DNA from: Streptomyces sp. H27-H1
GTDB lineage: Bacteria; Actinomycetota; Actinomycetes; Streptomycetales; Streptomycetaceae
Direction: 5' to 3'
DNA: 64,000 nt
Assembly: GCF_026627445.1 (NCBI RefSeq)
Contig: NZ_JAPNLJ010000013.1
Span: 1 to 64,000, forward strand
Program-made: the position numbers and the translations under genes
The notes under the pieces: model-generated
What the model saw: only the letters and a program-made list of their open reading frames with translations
Databases searched by the model: none
Told to the model about the DNA's origin: nothing
Shown here: positions 16,437-25,482 of the stretch, piece after piece
Position numbering within the stretch: position 1 is the first letter of the stretch
How the letters are laid out: each line of letters begins with the position of its first letter

Positions 16437-17450
16437 TCAGAACCCGCGGACCGAGGCGACCGTGAACGCGGTCGGCGCGCCGCCGGGGGAGGGCATCGGC
16501 CCGCCGTCCTTGTCGAACTGCGACCTGACCACCAGGGTCCGCCCCGGGACCTGGACCAGGGTGGTCGGGATCTGGAGCGAGGGGTCCGTCACGGTACGGA
16601 CCAGGCGGGCCCGGGTGCCGTCGGCCGACAGCTGCCAGCGGCTCAGGGTGTTCCGCGTGTTCTGGGCGGCGCGCAGGACCCCGCCGGGGGCGAGGTCGAG
16701 GCCGTCGGCGGTCTTCAGGTCACCGCCGGTGAGGGCCACGCGGGAGACCGCGCCGGAGACCGGGTCGATGAGGTACAGCTCGCCCGCCGTCATGTCGACG
16801 GTGAGCAGGAAGCGCCCGGCCGGGTCCGCGGTGATGCCGTTGAGGGTGAAGCTCCCCGCCGGGGAGGGGGTGAGCCGCCCGCTCAGGTCGTACGCGGGCA
16901 GCAGCGGGCCGGAGCCGGCGGCGAGCTGCTGGGGGGTGACCCGGTAGACCACCGCGCGGACGCTGTCGGTGAGGTACGCGGTGCCGTCGGGGGTGACGGC
17001 CAGGTCGTTGAGGAAACGCGGTTCGCTCCCGGGGATCTCGAAGTGGGCCAGCCGGGCCCCCGACCGGGTGTCGTAGACCGAGACGCCCGAGGTGGAGTCG
17101 CTCACCCAGAGCCGGCCGCGGCCGTCGACCCGCAGTCCGTTCGCGGTGTGGCGGCCGTCGGTGCCCGCGGGCAGGAAGACCTCCGCCGTGCGCGCGCCGG
17201 AGCGGGCCCGGTAGACGGTGCCGTCCTTGTAGGAGCCCACGTAGACCGCGCCGGTGCGGGGGTCGGCGGCTATGCCCTCGGGGAAGACCTTCGCGCCGGG
17301 CAGGGTGAAGGCCGTGGAGATCCGGGTACGGGCGTCCCGGCTTTCGGCGGCGCCGTCGGCCGATGCCGTGGCGGCGGGGGCGGGAGCCGCGCCGAGGGTG
17401 AGGACGGCGGTCAGGGTGACCAGGGCGGCGGGCAGGAACTTCTTCGACAT
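16437..17450 (-). CDS. Secreted SMP-30/gluconolactonase-like beta-propeller protein
   Basis: This 337-residue protein starts with a Sec-type signal peptide (MSKKFLPAALVTLTAVL, cleavage near AATA). Repeated propeller blades follow, with motifs such as FPEGIAADPRTGAVYVGSYKDG, ANGLRVDGRGRLWVSD and FLNDLAVTPDGTAYLTD. This is the SMP-30/NHL-like six-blade pattern found in lactonases and Ca2+-dependent esterases. The E, N and D metal ligands of active SMP-30 enzymes may be present (PEG, LNDL, NGI), so lactonase activity is possible but untested. AGAGGA precedes the ATG. A MarR regulator is transcribed divergently 77 bp away and probably controls this gene. Confidence 0.85.
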   Translation of the reverse strand: MSKKFLPAALVTLTAVLTLGAAPAPAATASADGAAESRDARTRISTAFTLPGAKVFPEGIAADPRTGAVYVGSYKDGTVYRARSGARTAEVFLPAGTDGRHTANGLRVDGRGRLWVSDSTSGVSVYDTRSGARLAHFEIPGSEPRFLNDLAVTPDGTAYLTDSVRAVVYRVTPQQLAAGSGPLLPAYDLSGRLTPSPAGSFTLNGITADPAGRFLLTVDMTAGELYLIDPVSGAVSRVALTGGDLKTADGLDLAPGGVLRAAQNTRNTLSRWQLSADGTRARLVRTVTDPSLQIPTTLVQVPGRTLVVRSQFDKDGGPMPSPGGAPTAFTVASVRGF

Positions 17451-17488
17451 CGGACGTCCTCTTCTCTATGGATGAGTGCGAATGTAAG

Positions 17489-17518
17489 TTAGAGCCCTAA
17501 TGTACGCAAGGGCTTTAT
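17489..17518. promoter_or_regulatory. Candidate MarR operator
   Basis: TTAGAGCCCT (17489-17498) and AGGGCTTTAT (17509-17518) form an inverted repeat matching at 8 of 10 positions across a 10-bp spacer in the divergent promoter region. It overlaps the TATGAT -10 element (17516-17521) that lies 6 nt before the marR ATG, as expected for autorepression. Confidence 0.55.
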
Positions 17519-17527
17519 GATGCGTGG

Positions 17528-17965
17528 ATGACTTCCATGCCCGCGGAGGAGCGCATCGGCTCCCACGTCAAGCGAGCCGAACAGGCTCTCCTCGGGGCCA
17601 AGAACGCGGCGGTGAGGCCGGCCGCAGTAACGGTTCCGCAGTACGCCGCCCTGCTCTGGCTCTCCGAGAAGCCCGGGATCTCCGCCGCCGCGCTCGCGCG
17701 CCTGTGCGGGGTGACGCCCCCGACGATGAACACCGTGCTGAAGAACCTCCAGGAGCGCGGCCTCGTCGAGCGGACCCCGCACGAACTGCACGGCAACGTC
17801 CTGGAGACCCGGCTCACCGACGAGGGGCGATCGGCGATGGAGGTGGCCGACGCGGGGGCCGTGGCGGTGGAACGGCGGCTGGCCGCCGAGTTCACCGGCG
17901 AGGAGCGGGAGCAGCTGATCGCACTGCTCGGGCGGTGCGCGGAAGTCCTCGACGCGCTGAGGTGA
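17528..17965 (+). CDS. MarR-family transcriptional regulator
   Basis: This 145-residue winged-helix regulator has the MarR layout. Dimerising helices at both ends flank the recognition segment ISAAALARLCGVTPPTMNTVLKNLQERGLVERTP and a wing with GNVLETRLTDEGR. No ribosome binding site precedes the ATG, but TATGAT lies 6 nt upstream, suggesting leaderless transcription; an in-frame ATG three codons on is an alternative. It is divergent from the secreted SMP-30-like gene across a short region with an inverted repeat, the classic arrangement for a MarR repressor of its neighbour that responds to a phenolic or lactone ligand. The ligand is unknown. Confidence 0.92.
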   Translation: MTSMPAEERIGSHVKRAEQALLGAKNAAVRPAAVTVPQYAALLWLSEKPGISAAALARLCGVTPPTMNTVLKNLQERGLVERTPHELHGNVLETRLTDEGRSAMEVADAGAVAVERRLAAEFTGEEREQLIALLGRCAEVLDALR

Positions 17966-18119
17966 GGCGCCCGCGGCGCGGGCTTTCGTACGACCGGGAC
18001 ACGGGTCATGTGTTTGCGGCGTTTTGGAACTCTCCGGGGGATTCACGCATCAGGACAAGGGGGACGTCAGTCCCTTCTGTCCCGCCGGGGGGCAGCCATG
18101 ACCGTTCGGAGCGAAGTTC

Positions 18120-19313
18120 GTGCACCAGGACCCGCAGCGCCCGCGGCCCGATGACCAGCCTTACCGCCGGGAGGCCTACGTCCCCCCGCACATACCCGGG
18201 CCCCCAGGCCCGCCGGCACCCCCGCGTCCGCCCCGCCGCCGCGCCCGTTCCCGCCGCGTGCTGTGGATCAGCGCGACCGTGGCCTTCGTGCTCGTCCTGT
18301 GTGGTGGCGGCTTCGCCGCCTGGAAGCTGGACCGGTTCTCCGGCAACGGCTCCGCGGTGAGCTTCGGCAAGACCCCGCCCCCCGCCGGTGCGGAGGGGGG
18401 GAAGCAGGGCCCGGGCCGCGATCCCGCGAGCCCGCCCGCACCGATCGGCGATCCGGACGTACAGCTGGAGACCGGCCCGCGCGCGCAGTTCAAGCAGACC
18501 GCCGAGCTCGACGACGGCACGATCATCGCCAAAACCCGGCTGAAGGGCGCCAAGTCCGGCTTCGAGGGTGACGTCTGGGTGTGGACGCCGAAGGAGTACA
18601 GCGACCCGAAGTACGCCAAGAGCGCCTTCCCGGTCCTCATCGCGCTCCCCGGCGGCAACGGCTTCCCGAACAACTACTGGGCCGACCGCAGCCTCGGCCT
18701 CCAGAAGGCCGTCAGCGAGGGCGTGCGGGACGGCACCAGCCTGCCGTTCGTCCTGATCATGCCGGTGCTCAACCCGGACGCGAAGTACTACTACGACGGC
18801 TCCGACATCCCCGGCCGGCCCAAGATGGGCACCTGGATCGCCGAGGACGTCCCGGACTTCACCCGCGCCAACTTCCGTACGTACAAGTCACGCGACGGCT
18901 GGGCCTTCATGGGCTCCTCCTCCGGCGCCTTCGTCGGCATGAAGCAGGTCCTGCAGCACCCGGACAAGTTCAAGGCCGTGATCGCCAGCGGCGGCGAGAT
19001 CGTTCCCGACTCGCCGTTCTGGAAGGGCCACCAGGCGGAGATGGACGCGAACAACCCCGAGAAGCTCGCCCAGGAGCTGATCGACGCGGGCGGTCCCGAG
19101 GTCTACATCAACTTCCAGATCGGGACCAAGGAGACCGGCAAGCAGAGCATGACGCAGTTCCGGCAGAAGTACGCCAAGGGCCCGGTCAAGATGACCATCC
19201 GGGACATCCAGAACGGCGAGCACAACGGCTGGCACTACGTGCGCGGCATGAAGGAGGGCTCGCTGGAGTGGATCAGCAAGGTTCTGAAGGGGCCGAAGCC
19301 CGCCGACGGCTGA
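18120..19313 (+). CDS. Membrane-anchored esterase-family protein, copy 1
   Basis: This 397-residue protein has a Pro-rich cytoplasmic tail (1-45), one transmembrane helix (about 46-68, ISATVAFVLVLCGGGFAAW), a Pro/Gly linker and an extracellular alpha/beta-hydrolase domain of the esterase D/antigen 85 type (about 110-395). The nucleophile is S267 in GSSSG; the acid is likely an Asp of the DSPFWKG or DAN region and the base the His of GEHNGWHY. GTG at 18120 follows GGAG. It is a type II membrane protein, so the active site lies outside the cell. A close paralogue follows in tandem with the same MHQD start and the same domain order. Substrate unknown; mycolate is excluded because Streptomyces lacks mycolic acids. 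Confidence 0.9.
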   Translation: MHQDPQRPRPDDQPYRREAYVPPHIPGPPGPPAPPRPPRRRARSRRVLWISATVAFVLVLCGGGFAAWKLDRFSGNGSAVSFGKTPPPAGAEGGKQGPGRDPASPPAPIGDPDVQLETGPRAQFKQTAELDDGTIIAKTRLKGAKSGFEGDVWVWTPKEYSDPKYAKSAFPVLIALPGGNGFPNNYWADRSLGLQKAVSEGVRDGTSLPFVLIMPVLNPDAKYYYDGSDIPGRPKMGTWIAEDVPDFTRANFRTYKSRDGWAFMGSSSGAFVGMKQVLQHPDKFKAVIASGGEIVPDSPFWKGHQAEMDANNPEKLAQELIDAGGPEVYINFQIGTKETGKQSMTQFRQKYAKGPVKMTIRDIQNGEHNGWHYVRGMKEGSLEWISKVLKGPKPADG

Positions 19314-19449
19314 CCGGCGTGGCCCTCGCCACGTCCACCCGTCCCAGGCAACCCATCCGGTCGTTCATACCTCTGTTATGGATGTAAGGGGGGACCAATC
19401 GGTCGTCCCGCGCTCCCGCGGGGCGCCGGCGAAGGAACGGGAACATTCC

Positions 19450-20631
19450 GTGCACCAAGACCAGCAGGGTGACGACGGCCGCAAGGCCACGACCACGACC
19501 ACGGTCATGACCACGGCGGGGAGCCGGACCGAGACCCCGGCGGTGGCCGGGGTCGGCCACCGCCCCGGGCGCCGGCTGCGCCTGATCCTGATCAGCGGCG
19601 GGCTCGGCCTCGTCCTGGCGGCCGGCGGCGGGGCGGCCGCGTACAAGTACGGCCTCTTCTCGGACATAGGCGATCCCACCTCCTTCGGGAAGCCCGATAC
19701 GGCCGCGTCCGCCGCCTCCCACAGCCGGCCCGGCGTGAGCATGCCGACCGGGCCGAAGGCGCCGTTCGTGCGGACCTCCCGGCTGCCGGACGGCACCCAG
19801 ATCGCCAAGACCACCCTGACGGGCAGGAAGTCCGGGTTCACGGGCGACGTATGGGTGTGGGTGCCGAAGGAGTACGACGACCCGGCGTACGCCGACAGCG
19901 CCTTCCCGGTGCTGATCTCCCTGCCCGGCGGCCGCGGCTACCCCACGAACTACTGGGGGACGGGGCCGGGCCTCGGCCTCCAGAAGGCCGTGAGCGACGG
20001 GGCGAAGGCCGGCAGGAGCCTGCCCTTCATCCTGGTCATGCCGGTGCACAACGCCGACACCAAGCACCATTTCGACGCCTCGGACATCCCTGGCCAGCCC
20101 AAGATGGGCACCTGGATGGCCGAAGACGTCCCGGATTTCACGAAGGCCAATTTCCGGACCTTCACCTCCCGCGACGGGTGGGCCTTCATGGGCTCCTCGG
20201 CGGGCGGATTCGGCGCCCTCAAGCACGTACTGAAGCACCCCGACCGCTTCAAGGCGGCCATCGCCAGCGGGGTCGACATCGTCCCCGATTCCCCGCTGTG
20301 GAAGGGAAACAAGCAGGCCATGGACGCGGACAACCCCCAGAAGCTCGCCGGGAAGCTGATCGCGGCGGGCGGCCCGGACGTCTACGTGAACTTCCAGATC
20401 GGCACCGCGGAGTCCGGCCGGGAGAAGGCCGAAGGGTTCATGAAGGACTACGGCAGGGGTCCCGTGCACACCACGCTGCAAGTGATCCAGGATGGTCAGC
20501 ACAACGGGAAGTCGTACGTACGCGGGATGCGGGAGGGCGCACTGGAGTGGATCAGCAAGGTGATGTCCGCGCCGACCCCGAAGCCCCGGCCGGCCCCGAG
20601 CGGCGGCGCGAGCGGCGCCGCCTCCCGGTGA
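19450..20631 (+). CDS. Membrane-anchored esterase-family protein, copy 2
   Basis: This 393-residue paralogue of the preceding gene shows obvious residue-by-residue similarity through the hydrolase domain: FTGDVWVWVPKEYDDPAYADSAFPVL, IPGQPKMGTWMAEDVPDFT, nucleophile S250 in GSSAG, and GQHNGKSY. A Thr-rich cytoplasmic tail and one transmembrane helix (about 40-62) precede it. GTG at 19450 is chosen over an upstream ATG at 19378 because it gives the same HQD start as copy 1 and has GGAACGGGAA before it. Its stop overlaps the protease start by 4 bp. The tandem pair probably arose by local duplication, and the charged linker and C-terminal tail differ most. Confidence 0.88.
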   Translation: MHQDQQGDDGRKATTTTTVMTTAGSRTETPAVAGVGHRPGRRLRLILISGGLGLVLAAGGGAAAYKYGLFSDIGDPTSFGKPDTAASAASHSRPGVSMPTGPKAPFVRTSRLPDGTQIAKTTLTGRKSGFTGDVWVWVPKEYDDPAYADSAFPVLISLPGGRGYPTNYWGTGPGLGLQKAVSDGAKAGRSLPFILVMPVHNADTKHHFDASDIPGQPKMGTWMAEDVPDFTKANFRTFTSRDGWAFMGSSAGGFGALKHVLKHPDRFKAAIASGVDIVPDSPLWKGNKQAMDADNPQKLAGKLIAAGGPDVYVNFQIGTAESGREKAEGFMKDYGRGPVHTTLQVIQDGQHNGKSYVRGMREGALEWISKVMSAPTPKPRPAPSGGASGAASR

Positions 20632-21431
20632 GCCTCGGGGCCAAGTGGATCGTCTCGGCCGCCCTCGCGGGGGTCGCCGCGCTGCTCGCGGTGGTGTTCG
20701 TCAAGGACTCCGGCGGCTACGAGGACCGTGGCGTGATCCCCTTCCCCACCGTCGGCGTGCTCATGGCCAACGGTGAGCACTGGTGCACGGCCAGCGTCGT
20801 CGACAGCCCGCAGGGCGATGTCGTCGCCACCGCCGCGCACTGCGTGGCCCCGGCCGGCGAGGACGGGCAGCCGGGCGAGGCCGCGCACGACGGGCTGGCC
20901 ATCGGCGCGCTCGCCTTCGCCCCCGCCTTCTCCGGGGAGGGCTCCGGGAGCCGGCCCCTCGGGCTGTGGAAGGTGCGCTCCGTGCAGGTCGACGAGCGCT
21001 GGACCAAGTGGGGCGAGGACACCGCCGACTTCGCCTTCCTCAGCGTCGAACCGGACGGGCAGGGGCGCAGCCTGCAGGAGGTCGTCGGACACGGGGAGGC
21101 CCCGAAGCCGGTGTGGACCTCGGGCTATGCCCGGGAGGTCACGGTCGTCGGCTATCCCGAATCCGAGCGCAACCCCCAGAACAAGCCCGTCGCCTGCACG
21201 ACGCAGAGCCGGCACGACGAGGACGACCCCGCCATGCTCTACATCAACTGCTCGGGGTTCTGGACGGGGACGAGCGGCAGCCCGTGGATCGCCGACCGGG
21301 GCGGGCCGGGGCGGCCGGGGCAGCTGATCGGGGTGCTGAGCGGCGGGGACACGGACGTGGACTCGACGGCCGCGCTGTTCGACGACCGGGCGAAGGCCCT
21401 GTACGAACGGGCGGCGAAGCCGGCGGGCTGA
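20628..21431 (+). CDS. Membrane-anchored trypsin-like serine protease
   Basis: This 267-residue protein has an uncleaved-looking N-terminal membrane segment (about 5-24, WIVSAALAGVAALLAVVFV) and an extracellular chymotrypsin-fold domain. The triad is H71 (ATAAHCV), D134 (DTADFAFL) and S218 (TGTSGSPW), as in V8/glutamyl-endopeptidase-like S1 proteases. The GTG start lies within the GTGA overlap with the esterase stop, so translation should be coupled. A disulfide between WCTA and AHC is likely. The coupling suggests that esterase and protease act on the same envelope layer, but no substrate can be named. Confidence 0.88.
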   Translation: MSLGAKWIVSAALAGVAALLAVVFVKDSGGYEDRGVIPFPTVGVLMANGEHWCTASVVDSPQGDVVATAAHCVAPAGEDGQPGEAAHDGLAIGALAFAPAFSGEGSGSRPLGLWKVRSVQVDERWTKWGEDTADFAFLSVEPDGQGRSLQEVVGHGEAPKPVWTSGYAREVTVVGYPESERNPQNKPVACTTQSRHDEDDPAMLYINCSGFWTGTSGSPWIADRGGPGRPGQLIGVLSGGDTDVDSTAALFDDRAKALYERAAKPAG

Positions 21432-21461
21432 GGGGCGGCGACAGGCGCCCGGCCAGGCCCG

Positions 21462-22352
21462 TCAGCGGCGGCGCTCGGTGCTGACGATCACGCAGACCGC
21501 CGCCACGACGATCGCGCCACCGAGCAGGATCGGCAAGGTCAGGGCCTCGTCGAGGATGAGCCAGCCCAGGGCGACGGCCACGACCGGATTCACGTAGGCG
21601 TACGTGGCCACCAGCGAGAGCGGAGCCGCGCGCAGGAGCCACACGTACGCGGTGAAGCCGACGAGCGAGCCGAACAGGACGAGGTAGCCGAGGGCCAGCC
21701 AGGACGCGGTGGAGTACGAGGTGAGGTCCAGCCCGTGCTGCTCGCCGCGGCACAGGCCGACGACGATCCCGCCGGTCCCGCCCGCGAGCATCTGGTAGGC
21801 GCTGCCGGTGAAGGGGTTCGCGGGCAGGGTCAGCTTCGCCGCCGAGAAGGAGCCGAGCGACCAGAGCACCGAACCGGCCAGCACCAGGAGCACCCCGCCC
21901 AGCCCGATCTCGCCGCCGAACCCCGGGCTGGTCAGAACGGCGAGCCCGCCGAGGCCCAGCAGGACCCCGGCCAGGGTGCGCGGGGCGGGACGGTCGCCGG
22001 AGCCGGCGCGCAGGACGACCAGCCACATCGGTACGGCGGCCACCAGGAGGGCGGCGAGGCCGGAGGGGATCGTGGTCTCGGCGAGCACGACGAGGCCGTT
22101 GCCGCCGAGGACCAGCAGCAGCCCGACCAGGACGGCGGAGCGCACCTGGGCGCGGGTGGCCTTGAGGGCGGCCGGGCCGTCCCGCCAGGCGACGAGGGCG
22201 GCGAGGACGAGGCCGGCGGCGATGAAGCGGGCCCCGGCGGAGAGGAACGGCGGCATGGTCTCGACGACGATCCGGATGCCGAGGTAGGTCGAACCCCAGA
22301 CGACGTAGACGAGGGCGAGGGCGACCCAGACGCGGGTCGTTGAGGTGCGCAT
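21462..22352 (-). CDS. EamA-family (DMT superfamily) transporter
   Basis: This 296-residue protein has about ten hydrophobic helices in two EamA repeats (residues 8-140 and 150-290). Hallmarks include the N-terminal YVVWGSTYLGIRI and TYAYVNPVVAVALGWLILDE near the end. DMT members export amino acids, nucleosides or drugs. The ATG has no ribosome binding site but TAGGCT lies exactly 7 nt upstream (plus-strand 22360-22365), so it is probably leaderless. It sits 86 bp downstream of a threonine-synthase-like gene on the same strand. A link between the two as an amino-acid enzyme and exporter is speculative. Confidence 0.92.
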   Translation of the reverse strand: MRTSTTRVWVALALVYVVWGSTYLGIRIVVETMPPFLSAGARFIAAGLVLAALVAWRDGPAALKATRAQVRSAVLVGLLLVLGGNGLVVLAETTIPSGLAALLVAAVPMWLVVLRAGSGDRPAPRTLAGVLLGLGGLAVLTSPGFGGEIGLGGVLLVLAGSVLWSLGSFSAAKLTLPANPFTGSAYQMLAGGTGGIVVGLCRGEQHGLDLTSYSTASWLALGYLVLFGSLVGFTAYVWLLRAAPLSLVATYAYVNPVVAVALGWLILDEALTLPILLGGAIVVAAVCVIVSTERRR

Positions 22353-22359
22353 GACGCGG

Positions 22360-22365
22360 AGCCTA
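22360..22365 (-). promoter_or_regulatory. Leaderless -10 element for the EamA gene
   Basis: TAGGCT on the minus strand lies 7 nt before the ATG. The same hexamer and spacing recur at the micro-ORF at 29,562 and at mshB. Confidence 0.45.
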
Positions 22366-22438
22366 TGTCGGCGGCCTTCGCGTCCGGCGTGGGGGACCGG
22401 GCCCGCCCGGGCGGGCGCCCGGGCAGGCGGCAGCCCGG

Positions 22439-23560
22439 TCAGACCGCGGGCGCGGCCAGCCCCGTCTTGGCACCCGCGCCGCAGAGCGGGAGGACCGCGG
22501 AACGCCCCCGGAGGGGGTCCTCGGCCGCGGTGGGGCCTACCGCGGCCCAGCAGGCGGCGGCCGTGGGTTCCACGAAGAGGCCGCGCCGGGCCAGGTCGAG
22601 CTGGGCCGCGCGGACCTGGTCGTCGGTGACGGTCAGGAAGGTCCCGCCGGACTTGCGGACGGCCGCCAGGATCTGGCGGGCCCGCGGTGGGACCGGAATC
22701 GCGATCCCCTCGGCCAGGGTGGGGAGTTGGGGAACCGGCTCGGCGTTCTCTGCGCCCGAGCGGAAGGCGGAGGCCAGCGGGGCGACGGCCGCCGACTGGA
22801 CGCCGATCAGCGCCGGCGGGCGGACCCCGCGGCGGGCCAGTTCCTCCACCGCCAGCGCGGCCCCGAGGAGCAGCGTGCCGTTGCCGACGGGGACGACGAG
22901 CACCTCGGGCAGGTGGCCGCCCAGCGCCTCCCAGACCTCGTAGACGTACGTCTTGGTGCCGTGCAGGAAGTACGGGTTGAAGACGTGACTGGCGTAGAAC
23001 ACCCCCGGGAGGCCGGCCGCTTCGCGCGCCGCGACGGCCGCCGCCTCCCGCCCGCCCGGCACCACCCGGACCGTCGCGCCGTGCGCGCGCATCTGCTCCA
23101 TCTTCTTCTCCGAGGTGCCCTCCGGGACGAACACCTCGCACCTGAGCCCGGCCCGCGCGCAGTACGCCGCGAGCGCCGTCCCCGCGTTGCCGCTGCTGTC
23201 CGCCACCACCCGCCGGGGCCCCAGCCGGCGCGCGAGCTCCGCGAGCATCACCGCGCCCCGGTCCTTGAAGGACAGCGTGGGCATCAGGAAGTCGAGCTTG
23301 GCGTGCACCCGCTCCGCCAGCTGCACCAGCGGGGTGTTGCCCTCCGCCAGCGTGACGGAGAGGGCCCCGGTGAGCGGCAGCGCGGAGTCGTAGCGCCAGA
23401 GCGAGTTGGGCCCGGCGGCGGGGTCCAGCACGGCGGCCGGGTCGGGGGTGAAGTCGAGGTCCCACGGGCCGGCGCAGACGGGGCAGCACCAGGGCGCGGT
23501 CCGCGCGTCGGCGCGGGTGCCGTCTTCGGCGCAGAGATATCCGGGGAGTGCGTGCGTCAT
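22439..23560 (-). CDS. Threonine synthase-like PLP-dependent enzyme
   Basis: This 373-residue fold-type II PLP enzyme has the Schiff-base lysine K99 in LSFKDRGA, the phosphate-side loop ADSSGNAGTALAAY, and VPVGNGTLLLG. The start carries a short Cys-containing segment (YLCAEDG, WCCPVCAGP), as in longer threonine synthases where it forms a zinc-ribbon-like cap. Threonine synthase makes threonine from O-phosphohomoserine, but the housekeeping thrC usually lies with hom and thrB, which are absent here. This may be a paralogue acting on another phosphorylated or hydroxylated amino acid. No clear ribosome binding site precedes the ATG. Confidence 0.85.
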   Translation of the reverse strand: MTHALPGYLCAEDGTRADARTAPWCCPVCAGPWDLDFTPDPAAVLDPAAGPNSLWRYDSALPLTGALSVTLAEGNTPLVQLAERVHAKLDFLMPTLSFKDRGAVMLAELARRLGPRRVVADSSGNAGTALAAYCARAGLRCEVFVPEGTSEKKMEQMRAHGATVRVVPGGREAAAVAAREAAGLPGVFYASHVFNPYFLHGTKTYVYEVWEALGGHLPEVLVVPVGNGTLLLGAALAVEELARRGVRPPALIGVQSAAVAPLASAFRSGAENAEPVPQLPTLAEGIAIPVPPRARQILAAVRKSGGTFLTVTDDQVRAAQLDLARRGLFVEPTAAACWAAVGPTAAEDPLRGRSAVLPLCGAGAKTGLAAPAV

Positions 23561-23785
23561 GTGCGGTGGGCCTTTGCCTTTTCATGGCGGAGGTGTGGCA
23601 CGGATGTTACGCGTTCGTTGACCTCTTGTGGTGGACCGACTCCGTGGGCCAACCTTTCGTCAGCGGCGCGTCGTTGGGCCGAATTGCTTGTCATGGGCAT
23701 GGCATAAGCAGCCATGCCCGGACCGGTCTCGCCCGGCTGGCCGCGCACCCCCCGCAGCGCACCACCTATGAGGAGGACCCGTCAC

Positions 23786-25360
23786 ATGTCCGTGATGCGT
23801 CACACCCGCCGGAAGATCGCCGGCATCGGAGCGACCGCCACACTGGCCCTCGCCCTCGGAGCCGCCCTCGCCTTACCCGCCTCCGCGGCCCCGCTCGCCC
23901 CGCAGGGCGTCATCGAGAACGCCGGCGCCGAGGGCACCGTCTCCGGCAGCTACATCGTGACCCTGAACGACTCCGCCGCCCGCTCCACCGCCGACAGCGG
24001 AAAGGCCGTGGCCAAGCGGTACGGCGCGAGGATCGACCGGACCTACAGCGCGGCCCTCAACGGCTACTCCGTCGAGGTTTCCGAGGCGCAGGCCAAGAAG
24101 CTCGCCGCCGACCCGGCCGTCAAGTCGGTCGTGCAGAACCGCGTCTTCACCATCGACGCCACCCAGCCGAACCCGCCCTCCTGGGGCCTGGACCGCATCG
24201 ACCAGCGTGCGCTCCCGCTCGACAACAGTTACACCTACCCGGACAAGGCCGGCGAGGGCGTGACGGCCTACATCATCGACACGGGCGTCCGCAAGACGCA
24301 CCAGGACCTCGGTGGCCGGGCCTCCGACGGCTACGACGCCATCGACAACGACAACACCGCCCAGGACGGCCACGGCCACGGCACCCACGTCGCCGGCACC
24401 GTCGCGGGCACCTCGTACGGCGTGGCCAAGAAGGCGAAGATCGTCGGCGTCCGGGTGCTCGACAACAACGGCTCCGGCACCACCGCCCAGGTCGTCGCCG
24501 GCATCGACTGGGTGACGGCGAACGCCGTCAAGCCGGCCGTGGCCAACATGTCGCTCGGCGGCGGCGCGGACTCCGCGCTCGACACCGCCGTGCGCAACTC
24601 CATAGCCAGCGGCATCACCTACGGGGTCGCGGCGGGCAACGAGTCCACCAACGCCAACACCAAGTCCCCGGCCCGCGTGGCCGAGGCGATCACCGTCGGC
24701 GCCACGACCAACACCGACGCCAAGGCGAGCTACTCCAACTACGGCACGATCCTGGACCTCTTCGCCCCCGGCTCCAACATCACCTCCTCGTGGGGCACCG
24801 GCGACACCGCGACGAACACCATCTCCGGCACCTCGATGGCCACCCCGCACGTGGTCGGCGCCGCCGCCCTCTACCTGGCGGCCAACCCCGCCTCCACCCC
24901 GGCCCAGGTCTCCACGGCTTTGGTGAACGCGGCCACCCCGAACGTCGTGACCAGCCCCGGCACCGGCTCCCCGAACCGCCTGCTCAACATCGGGACCTCC
25001 ACCACCCCGCCGAACCCGGGCACCCGCTTCGAGAACACGGCCGACTACGCGGTCAACGACAACGCCACCGTCGAGTCGCCGATCACCGTCAGCGGGATCT
25101 CCGGCAACGCCCCGGCCACGCTGAGCGTTCCGGTCGACATCAAGCACACCTACGTCGGTGACCTGAAGGTCGACCTGGTCGCCCCCGACGGCACGGTCTA
25201 CAACCTGCGCAACCGCACCGGCGGAAGCGCGGACAACATCATCCAGACCTTCACCGTGAACGCCTCCGCCGAGGTGGCCAACGGCGTGTGGAAGCTCCGG
25301 GTCGCGGACCTCGCGAGCATCGACACCGGAAAGATCGACTCCTGGGCGCTCCAGTTCTGA
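23786..25360 (+). CDS. Secreted subtilisin-family serine protease with P domain
   Basis: This 524-residue preproprotein has a twin-Arg-containing signal sequence ([15 protein letters not shown], then a hydrophobic core), an I9 propeptide inhibitor (about 50-125) and an S8 catalytic domain. The triad is D165 (YIIDTGV), H198 (GHGTHVAGT) and S350 ([10 protein letters not shown]); the oxyanion Asn lies in AAGNEST. The last 110 residues form a proprotein-convertase P/Homo B beta-sandwich ([27 protein letters not shown]). GAGGAGG precedes the ATG. It is expected to be exported, self-processed and to degrade extracellular protein. The layout is typical of Streptomyces aqualysin-like proteases. Confidence 0.96.
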   Translation: MSVMRHTRRKIAGIGATATLALALGAALALPASAAPLAPQGVIENAGAEGTVSGSYIVTLNDSAARSTADSGKAVAKRYGARIDRTYSAALNGYSVEVSEAQAKKLAADPAVKSVVQNRVFTIDATQPNPPSWGLDRIDQRALPLDNSYTYPDKAGEGVTAYIIDTGVRKTHQDLGGRASDGYDAIDNDNTAQDGHGHGTHVAGTVAGTSYGVAKKAKIVGVRVLDNNGSGTTAQVVAGIDWVTANAVKPAVANMSLGGGADSALDTAVRNSIASGITYGVAAGNESTNANTKSPARVAEAITVGATTNTDAKASYSNYGTILDLFAPGSNITSSWGTGDTATNTISGTSMATPHVVGAAALYLAANPASTPAQVSTALVNAATPNVVTSPGTGSPNRLLNIGTSTTPPNPGTRFENTADYAVNDNATVESPITVSGISGNAPATLSVPVDIKHTYVGDLKVDLVAPDGTVYNLRNRTGGSADNIIQTFTVNASAEVANGVWKLRVADLASIDTGKIDSWALQF

Positions 25361-25379
25361 CCTGAGCGCGGTGAACCAC

Positions 25380-25407
25380 GGGGGCGACCGTTTCGGCGGT
25401 CGCCCCC
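25380..25407 (+). terminator. Terminator after subtilisin gene
   Basis: GGGGGCGACCG (25380-25390) pairs perfectly with CGGTCGCCCCC (25397-25407) around a 6-nt loop, 20 bp after the stop. Confidence 0.88.
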
Positions 25408-25482
25408 GCTGCGTACTATTCGCGCATTCGTTCGCGCAAGTACCTGAGCGAACGCTTCCGTCGCCGCCACCGCCATGCCTTG

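Noticed and set aside
18120..20631. Esterases as mycolyltransferases (antigen 85)
   Set aside because: The fold group is shared, but Streptomyces lacks mycolic acids and trehalose mycolate. Only a general esterase-family call is supported.
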